A stretch of DNA of 37,666 nt, from the NCBI GenBank assembly GCA_014803855.1, contig JAAVAX010000006.1, positions 40,512 to 78,177 of the forward strand. The letters run 5' to 3'. The position numbers and the translations under genes were made by a program. The notes under the pieces are model-generated. The model was not told the DNA's origin. It made no database searches and saw only the letters and a program-made list of their open reading frames with translations. Source of the stretch: Mycoplasma sp. (GTDB lineage: Bacteria; Bacillota_I; Bacilli_A; Mycoplasmatales; Metamycoplasmataceae). Positions 30,955 through 37,666 of the stretch are shown here, piece by piece. How positions within the stretch are numbered: the stretch's first letter is position 1; each line of letters begins with the position of its first letter.

Positions 30955-31893
30955 TTAATTTTCTTTTTTAGAATCATCTTTTTCAATTTCATCAACTGGC
31001 TTCACTTCAATTTCTCTTGATTCTCTGTCTTGAACATTTCTTATATCATAAATTATATTAATTATCTCTTGATCTGACATACTATCATAACCAGAAATAG
31101 ATAAAGTTTTTGCTATTTCTTCTAACTGATCTCTAGAAAGATTTTTCAATCTTAAATAAAATTCATCATTTTCTTTAGTGACACTACTATTTAAATCAGG
31201 ATTTTTTGTTTGATTTTGACCAAAAAAATTAGGTCCAAATGGATTATTAAATCCATTTTCTCCACTCTCATTCATTGTCTTTAAAAGAGCATCTCTAGCT
31301 TCTATTCTAATTGAAATAATTCTAATTAAACTAACATTTCTTGAAATAAAAAATCAAATAAATGGATAAATAAATGACATAGAAAAATTAAGAATATATA
31401 TCCATGAGACACTAAATGATGCTAACAAGTCTTGACGAAATATTATGTATTGAAATAAATCCATAAATCCATAAATCATTTGAATAAATACAAATATAGT
31501 AGACAATAATGAAATTAATTTAAATGTTTTTTGTTTAATACATTTAGCTATTGACATGGACAGAGCTGTAACAACAATTATTGAAAATAGAATTTGAATA
31601 ATGCTACTCATCAAATTAATTGACCATGTTTGTTGTGGATTGGTTGAGGTGTCACTAAAATATGATATCAATCTATCTCTTTCAATGGCTAGTGATATTG
31701 TTTGTAAAATATTTAAAATTAAAACTACAATCATAACAGATAAGAAAGCGAAAATTCAAGCAAAAAATGCATTTCTTTGTTTTTTTTCTCATAAATCATC
31801 TTTGGTTTTATCATTAAACTTATCTATATCAATTAAATATAGACCTTTATTTATTTTAAAATTTCATTTTTTGTTTTTGTTATTTGTTGTCAT
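30955..31893 (-). CDS. Four-helix membrane protein with C-terminal Rho-N/SAP-like domain
   Basis: 312 residues. A charged N-terminal segment (about 1-45: KNKKWNFKINKGLYLIDIDK) precedes four membrane helices (FAWIFAFLSVMIVVLILNIL, SSIIQILFSIIVVTALSMSI, LISLLSTIFVFIQMIYGFM, SWIYILNFSMSFIYPFIWFF). The cytoplasmic tail has a Gly/Asn/Pro-rich stretch (GENGFNNPFGPNFFGQNQ) and then LKNLSRDQLEEIAKTLSISG ... MSDQEIINIIYDI, matching the helix-turn-helix pattern of Rho-N/SAP nucleic-acid-binding domains, followed by an acidic-basic end. UGA Trp codons hide the N-terminal part. It starts 6 nt after the azoR stop, in the lon-nadE-azoR run. Function unknown. Confidence 0.75.
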
Positions 31894-31899
31894 TTATTT

Positions 31900-32496
31900 T
31901 TAAAACTCGCTTACACATTTATTAAATTCTTTTTCTTTTAATTGAAATTTTTCTAATATAGATAGATTGCTTTGATCATTTGTTTTTGTTCCATCAAATA
32001 ACAATAAACTAATATCATTTAATCCCATGAATTTTAGCACTGATATTAAGTAATCATCGAATGCTGAAAATTCATATCAATCTTTATATGAACCTTGAGC
32101 CATAATTAATTGGACTTTTTTACTTGAATCAACCAATCCAACACTTTTACCTTTTTCATCATACTTGTATTTAAATGTTTTATTAGCTTGCAAAACATTA
32201 TCAAAAAAATTTTTTAATAATGGTGAAATTGTAAAATTAATCATTCCAGTACTAATAATAATTTTGTCACATGAATTAATTAAATCTATATATCTATCGC
32301 TATCTTCATTTCAAAAATTGGAAAAATTATTTAATGATAATACATTTTGTAATTTTTTTTCTTTATTCAGATCTAATATAATGAATTCATCATTTGAATT
32401 AATCTTTTTATATTCTTCAATAAATTTTTTTGTGGCAAATTCACTAACTGAAAATTCATTTGATAAATATGATTCTACTACTAATATCTTAGCCAT
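31900..32496 (-). CDS. azoR: FMN-dependent NADH:quinone oxidoreductase / azoreductase
   Basis: 198-residue flavodoxin-fold protein that reduces quinones or azo compounds with NADH. It shows AKILVVESYLSNEFSVSEFATKKFIEEY (FMN phosphate loop), DKIIISTGMINFTISPLLKNFFD (the Met-x-Asn-Phe substrate and flavin motif), and LIMAQGSYKDW...FDDYLISVLKFMGLNDIS as in AzoR. Its ATG overlaps the nadE end by 8 bases, with AAAGGA inside nadE. One UGA Trp. In a fermenting mycoplasma it likely serves thiol and redox protection. The substrate is unknown. Confidence 0.88.
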
Positions 32497-33208
32497 TTTT
32501 ATTCCTTTCTGGCGGTTTAGGAATATCTTTCCTTTTATGTTCAGTTTTTAATATCTGTAATTTTATTTTATCAATTATTTCCTTATTTTTCAATAAACCC
32601 TTATCATACTGTTCATAATTATCATATGTAAATCCCAATTCCTCTTCATCAGTTTGATTTTCTCAAAGACCTGCAGATGGTTGTTTATTTAAAATAGATT
32701 CTGGGACACCTACTTTTTTGGCATAGTCAAAAACTTCAGATTTATACAAATGAACAATGGGCAGTAAATCACACCCACCATCACCTCATTTTGTAAAATA
32801 ACCCAAATAGTATTCAGCTTTATTATCAGTCCCTAATACTAAATAATTATTTTCTTGAGCAATTGAATACAGAGTAGCCATTCTTAATCTAGCTTGCAAA
32901 TTACCTTTAGTTAAATTTGACTTAACACTTGTTTTATTAGAAATAGATTTGTATTCATCATAAAGATCAATAATCTTATAATCCAAATTTATTTTTTTTA
33001 CAAGTTCAATTCCATCATCTAAATCAAATGTTCTATCTTTATTAATAGGCATCAATACACCTAATGAATTATTAGGGAAGGCCTTTTTAGCTAAATATGC
33101 AACTAATGAAGAATCAATTCCACCACTTATTCCAACAATGACACCATTTGCATTGGCCTCAATTGTTTTTTCTTTTATTCAATTAATTATATTATTTAAA
33201 TAGTCCAT
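32489..33208 (-). CDS. nadE: NAD+ synthetase, ammonia-dependent
   Basis: Last step of NAD synthesis: amidates nicotinate adenine dinucleotide. The 239-residue protein has the PP-loop VGISGGIDSSLVAYLA (SGGIDSS 28-34), [44 protein letters not shown] and KSEVFDYAKKVGVP. No glutaminase domain is attached, so it uses free ammonia. The ATG has AGAAAGTGA upstream. It follows lon with a 31-nt gap and overlaps azoR by 8 bases; coupling with an NADH-using enzyme is suggestive. Confidence 0.96.
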
Positions 33209-33239
33209 TAATCACTTTCTTAATTTATTTTTATTATTT

Positions 33240-35741
33240 TTATTTAAATAATTTATTGTAAATTTCAGTGTAATTATTTACTGGAATAAATTTAATTTCT
33301 TTTTTAACTTCATCTGCAACATCCTCAAGATTTCTTTCATTATCTTTAGGAATAAAAATTGTTTTAATACCCAATCTTAATGCAGCTAATGATTTTTCTT
33401 TTAAACCACCAATAGGTAACACTTTCCCTCTTAAAGTAATTTCTCCAGTCATCCCAATATTGTGGTTAACAGGTTTTTTAGTTAAAGCAGAAATAATAGC
33501 TGTAGTAAATGTTACACCAGCAGATGGTCCATCTTTAGGTACTGCTCCTTCAGGAACATGAATTTGAATAGTTGAATCTTCAAAACTAAAATCAATATTG
33601 AATAATTTAGCATTTGATCTAATATAACCTAGTGCAACAGTAGCAGATTCTTGCATAACATCTTTAAGTTGACCAGTTATTTTTATTTCGCCTTTACCTG
33701 GGAATGTTGTCACTTCAATAGGTAATGTTGATCCACCATAAGATGTATATGCTAAACCATTTACAACACCAATTCTAGGTTTATCATCACGATCATCATC
33801 TGAGAATTTTTCTACACCTAAAAATTTCTTAATAGTTGGAATATCAATTGTGAATTCATCTTTAATTTTGCCCTCAATAATACCTAAGGCAACTTTACGA
33901 GCTAATTTATCTAATACTCTCTGTAAATTTCTTACTCCAGCCTCTAAAGTATAGTGTTTAATAATATATTCAATTTCTTTATCATTTATTTTGAATTGTT
34001 CTTTATCTAAACCATTTTGTTTAATAACTTTAGCTACTAAATATTTTTTAGCAATATTTATCTTTTCAAACAATGTATATGAAGAAAGTTCAATTAATTC
34101 AACCCTATCTAACAATGGTGCAGGAATGTCTTCATAATAATTAGCTGTTGCAATAAATAATACCTTTGATAAGTCATATTCTATTTCAAGAAAATGATCT
34201 TGGAAGTTAGCATTTTGTTCTGGATCTAAAACTTCTAATAAAGCAGAAGATGGATCTCCCTTAGTACTTGATGAACCTAATTTATCAATTTCATCTAATA
34301 AAATAATCGGATTTGAAACACCAGCTCTTTTAATAGCATTAATAATTTTACCTGGCATAGCACCAACATAAGTTTTACGGTGTCCACGGATTTCAGCTTC
34401 ATCATTTACTCCACCTAATGATATCTTGATGAATTTTCTACCTATTGCCTCTGCTAAAGATTTAGCTATAGAAGTTTTACCAACACCTGGTGGACCTAAT
34501 AAAGTTATAATTGGTGATGAATTTTCTTGAGTCTTATTTAAACCTGCCTCTTTAACAAATAAATTTTCATTAATTTCAGCATTAGGAGTGTCAGTTAATC
34601 TAATTTTTTTGAATTTATCAGGGTGCTTTCTTTGATTATTAATCATTACAGCTACAAATTCAATTATTCTTTCCTTTACATCCTTTAAACCATAATGTTG
34701 ATCATTTAAAACTTTTTTTACTTTTTTAATATTTATTTCTTCAATTGAAGTTTTTCTTCATGGTAACTGAGTTAGTAAATCAATATAATTTCTTGTTATA
34801 TTAGCATCAGGAGATGAAGACATCATTGATTTAAGTTTAGCTTTTTCTTTTTTAATTGCTAATTTTACTTCATCAGGATATATTTTACTTAACTGTTTAT
34901 CATCAAAAATCTTATCAATTTTTTCTTCTTCAACATTGTCTTCACCTAAAAGATTTCTTGTAACCCTTAATCTTTCTCTTAATAAAAATTCCTTATTTTG
35001 CTTATCCAAAGATTTTTTAAGTTCTGTTTCTATTTCATTATCTATTTCAGTAGTTTTTTCTAATCCACTAATTAATTCTTCAATTAATGCACATAAAGTG
35101 TCAATTTTTGCTGAAATTGATTTTTGACTAAAGTAAAAATAAGCAAATTTTGTAGGCATTGCAAATGAACTTACTATATTATTTAAGGTGTATAAATCTT
35201 TTAATTCTTCCTTTTTAATATTTTTTGGAAGTGGAGTCTTAATGAAAATCTTTTTAAAATGCTCATTATTATTAAGTAAATTATGAGTTAGTGCATCATA
35301 TAATGAATCCAATTGACGTTGTGTTTTATCTGTTTGTTTGAATTTTAAAATTGTTTTTACTTTTTTAAATGAACCGATGTAGCATTCTTCATCTGATTCA
35401 TTGTAGTCAGTTATTTCCATTTTTTCAATTGCTCTAACAGTAATTCTTTCATTATTACCAATGGTCTCAACATTAAGTATTTGTGCCAAAACACCATATC
35501 TTTGTAAATCATCTATTGAATTAATATCTCTCTGTTCAGGTGATTTTTGTGAAATTAACACAATATGTGAACCAAAAGCTTTCTGTGATAATTTAACAGA
35601 TTCTCTAGATTTCTTTCTTCCTATTTCAAGATAATCAGTAATACCTTCTAACAAAATAACATCTCTTGTAGGTATAAATGGATAAACATCACCTAGTTTA
35701 TTTTCAATATTAATTTTTTCTTTTTCATCTCTTGTACCCAT
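33240..35741 (-). CDS. lon: ATP-dependent protease Lon
   Basis: Degrades misfolded and tagged proteins. The 833-residue protein has the LonN substrate domain (YPFIPTRDVILLEGITDYLEI), AAA+ Walker A GPPGVGKT (416-423), Walker B ILLDEIDKL, and the Ser-Lys protease with PKDGPSAGVTF (Ser740) and GGLKEKSLAA (Lys781). About 35 extra residues (KHPDKFKKIRLTDTPNAEIN ...) sit just before Walker A, between the helical and ATPase domains. A strong AAAGGAGG lies before the ATG. Upstream are an extended -10 and a CIRCE-like site, so heat-shock control by HrcA is likely. Lon is the expected reader of tmRNA tags in mollicutes. Confidence 0.98.
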
Positions 35742-35767
35742 TGAATACCTCCTTTATTGATAATTCA

Positions 35768-35773
35768 ATTTTA
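35768..35773 (-). promoter_or_regulatory. lon extended -10 box
   Basis: TGCTAAAAT reads on the minus strand (TAAAAT at 35773-35768), about 26 nt before the lon ATG and directly downstream of the CIRCE-like site, which covers the -35 region. Confidence 0.5.
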
Positions 35774-35791
35774 GCATAAAAAATATTATCT

Positions 35792-35818
35792 TTAGCAACT
35801 TTTACATTAAAGTGCTAA
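35792..35818 (-). promoter_or_regulatory. CIRCE-like HrcA operator upstream of lon
   Basis: Reading with lon, TTAGCACTT, 9 nt, then AGTTGCTAA; the consensus is TTAGCACTC-N9-GAGTGCTAA. The left arm matches 8 of 9, the right arm 6 of 9, and the spacing is exact. The site spans the -35 region and its left arm contains the dnaA stop codon. Confidence 0.75.
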
Positions 35819-37152
35819 ATTTCATTTATTTTTTGCTTTAGAATTTTAAGAGCATTTTTGACTGTTTCATTTATTTTTAATTGATAATCAATTTTTTCTA
35901 TAGAAGCAATAACAGTTGAATGATCTTTACCCTTGAATAATTTTCCTATTTCTTTATAGGTTAAATTTGTTATATTTCTTATCATTCACATAGAAATTTG
36001 ACGAGCTAGCACTATTTCTCTTCTTCTAGACTTTCCTTGAATATCTGATTTTGATAATTTATAGTATCTAGAAATAATTTCGATAATTTTATCTGGTGTT
36101 ATATTTTTATTTTCTTTTGAAATTGTAGAAAACATTTGAGATACAACATTGTAGGTATATTTAATATTTTGAATATTTTTTTGCTTATTTCATTCTATTT
36201 TATTGATAGCACCCTCCAATGTTCTAATTGAAGATGAATGATTTCTAACAATAAATTTTATCGCTTCAGTTTCTCAATCTTTAGGATCAATATCATACTT
36301 TATTAATTTAGCTTCAAATATAATCATCAAATCATTTAAAGATGGTTTTGATATTTTCTGAGTTATACCACCTTGAAATCTTGTTATAAATCTCTCTTCA
36401 AATCCACCTAATAGTTCTGGATTTTTATCAGAAGCAATAATTATTTGTTTTTTTTGTTCAATATTGGAATTAATAATGTTAAATAGTATATTTAAAGTTG
36501 CAGTTTTTGAACCAAAGATTTGTATATCATCAAATAATAGCACATCAAAACTTTTGTAATATTCCACAATTTCTGCCAATTTTTCTTGATCTGATGATAT
36601 TAAGAATGAAGTAATTTTCTTAATAAATTGGTCAGGATTAATAAAACAAACTTGTTTATTATTTTTAACTAGCTCATTACCTACTGCATTCAAAAAATGT
36701 GTCTTTCCCATCCCTGATGAAGAATAAATAAATAAGGGATTATATATAACCTCATCTTGATTAATAATTTTTTTTCCAAGAGCAATGACATCTTTATTAA
36801 AATCAGCTTCAATATAATCATCAAAAATAAAATTTTTATTTAAATTAGAATTTGCATTGTCTTTATTAGATAAATTTTTTTTGAAATTAAGCTCAAATTC
36901 ATTTTGAGATATTAATTCTACTTCTGCTCCAATACCAAATACATACTTAATTGCTTCTTGCACTTGAGTTAAAAAATTCTTCTTAATGTATTTAACATCA
37001 TTATTAGTCATTAGAACTAAATATATTTTTTTATCATCTTCTGAAATTATTTTTGCATCTCTAAAAAATGCTAAATATGTTTGAGAATCACATAAATCAC
37101 TTAGTTTTTTAAGAACTTCATCATTATTAAATTTACTTCTATTTAAGCTCAT
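35815..37152 (-). CDS. dnaA: Chromosomal replication initiator DnaA
   Basis: Initiates replication by binding DnaA boxes at oriC. The 445-residue protein has domain I (KLSDLCDSQTYLAFFRDAKI), a short linker, the AAA+ core with FIYSSSGMGKTHFLNAVG (Walker A about 145-151, first Gly replaced by Ser), VLLFDDIQIFG, LLGGFEERFITRFQGGI (arginine finger region), and the C-terminal helix-turn-helix KGKDHSTVIASIEKI. UGA Trp at about residue 294. No ribosome site is seen; TATAAT ends only 6 nt before the ATG. The stop overlaps the lon CIRCE site. dnaN is not next to it, and no DnaA-box cluster is evident in the flanks inside the window. Confidence 0.97.
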
Positions 37153-37201
37153 ATTTTTATTATATCTTAATTAAGTTTTCAACATAGGAAAAAGTAACAA
37201 A

Positions 37202-37234
37202 AAAACTTATTGAAACCAATAAGTTTTATGTTTT
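37202..37234 (-). terminator. Terminator upstream of dnaA
   Basis: A perfect 10-bp stem AAAACTTATT/AATAAGTTTT with a 6-nt loop. Read on the minus strand it is followed by TTTTTTTG, a good intrinsic terminator for the membrane gene that ends at 37249. A T-run also flanks it on the plus side. Confidence 0.8.
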
Positions 37235-37248
37235 TTTATTTTATTATT

Positions 37249-37666
37249 TTATAAAAATGTTGGTATACCTAATAGTATAGCAATAGCAGTTACAGCAATA
37301 CCTAGTACTATTCCTGAAATTAACAATCATTTTAATACTGGTCTTGAAGATAATCTTACTTTTCTATCTTTAGTTGCCACTGCAATAGATGAAGAAGTTA
37401 ATATTCCAACACCTACTAAAGCAATAACTATTCATCATGCATATTTAATAATAAATTCAAGAACAACAATAGCAGGTGTAATGTCTAATGATCTTGATGC
37501 TAATAAAGAAGAATCCTCAATTAATTTATCAGCTATTGCTGATACATCTGACCCATCTCTACCTGAAAACTTCTTAGTATACTCAGAGTAATCTTTTGTA
37601 TTATCAATAATATTAGATCATATTGATAATTCAGATGAAGACATTTGTTCATTAGAATTTAATATA
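37249..37666 (-). CDS. Membrane protein, C-terminal part (cut by window edge)
   Basis: 138 residues of the C-terminus are present. A polar Ser/Asp-rich stretch (SSSELSIWSNIIDNTKDYSE, then KKFSGRDGSDVSAIADKL) leads to two membrane helices, IKYAWWIVIALVGVGILTS and WLLISGIVLGIAVTAIAILL, joined by a basic loop (ATKDRKVRLSSRPVLK). Four Trp are UGA codons, including one of a WW pair. The final residues GIPTFL end at TAA just before a terminator. The N-terminal part lies outside the window and no family is recognised; a channel or transporter-associated protein is possible. Confidence 0.7.

Overview
The window is about 37.7 kb of very AT-rich chromosome from a wall-less bacterium (Mollicutes). In-frame UGA occurs at conserved tryptophan positions in most of the larger genes (atpA, ileS, lon, dnaA, secA, lepA, nfo, rnhB), so genetic code 4 applies, and genes that look broken under the standard code are intact. 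Gene content and the tmRNA tag (ending SNLVFA, close to the tag I recall for Mycoplasma mobile) suggest a hominis-group mycoplasma. That placement is an inference, not a search result.

Layout. 1-2026 (minus): upp-trmB-rnhB-galE (galE cut by the window edge). 2091-5169 (plus): rsmD, a Nif3-like gene, nfo, mutM. 5192-6064 (minus): smpB directly followed by ssrA (tmRNA). 6161-8577: three unassigned multi-pass membrane proteins around a tRNA-Ser. 8602-11920: ileS and ptsH on minus, tRNA-Leu on plus. 11953-13719: a DUF2779-type protein. 13752-20654 (minus): a complete F1Fo ATP synthase operon, AtpI-like gene then atpBEFHAGDC, preceded by secA and recU. 24247-26444 (plus): an HU-like protein and lepA. 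26448-29322 (minus): a C39 peptidase-containing ABC exporter, a 131-residue one-pass membrane protein that overlaps it, and ybeY. 29515-30651 (plus): a voltage-sensor-type potassium channel with an unusual C-terminal domain. 30655-37152 (minus): dnaA, lon, nadE, azoR, a membrane protein with a Rho-N/SAP-like tail, and rpmF. 37249-37666: the C-terminal end of a membrane protein.

How the genes work together. Most of the window is core housekeeping: translation and ribosome rescue (ileS, lepA, rpmF, ybeY, rsmD, trmB, smpB/ssrA, two tRNAs), energy (ATP synthase), protein export and turnover (secA, lon), replication and repair (dnaA, HU, recU, rnhB, nfo, mutM), salvage and cofactors (upp, nadE). 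The non-routine parts are (i) a channel whose tail resembles a PTS EIIB domain lacking the phosphorylated cysteine, (ii) a bacteriocin-type exporter operon with no visible peptide substrate, (iii) a Rho-N/SAP-like domain fused to four membrane segments, (iv) a DUF2779 protein whose N-terminal nuclease motif has decayed, and (v) several perfect or near-perfect dyads placed on promoters, including a CIRCE-like site that overlaps the dnaA stop codon upstream of lon.
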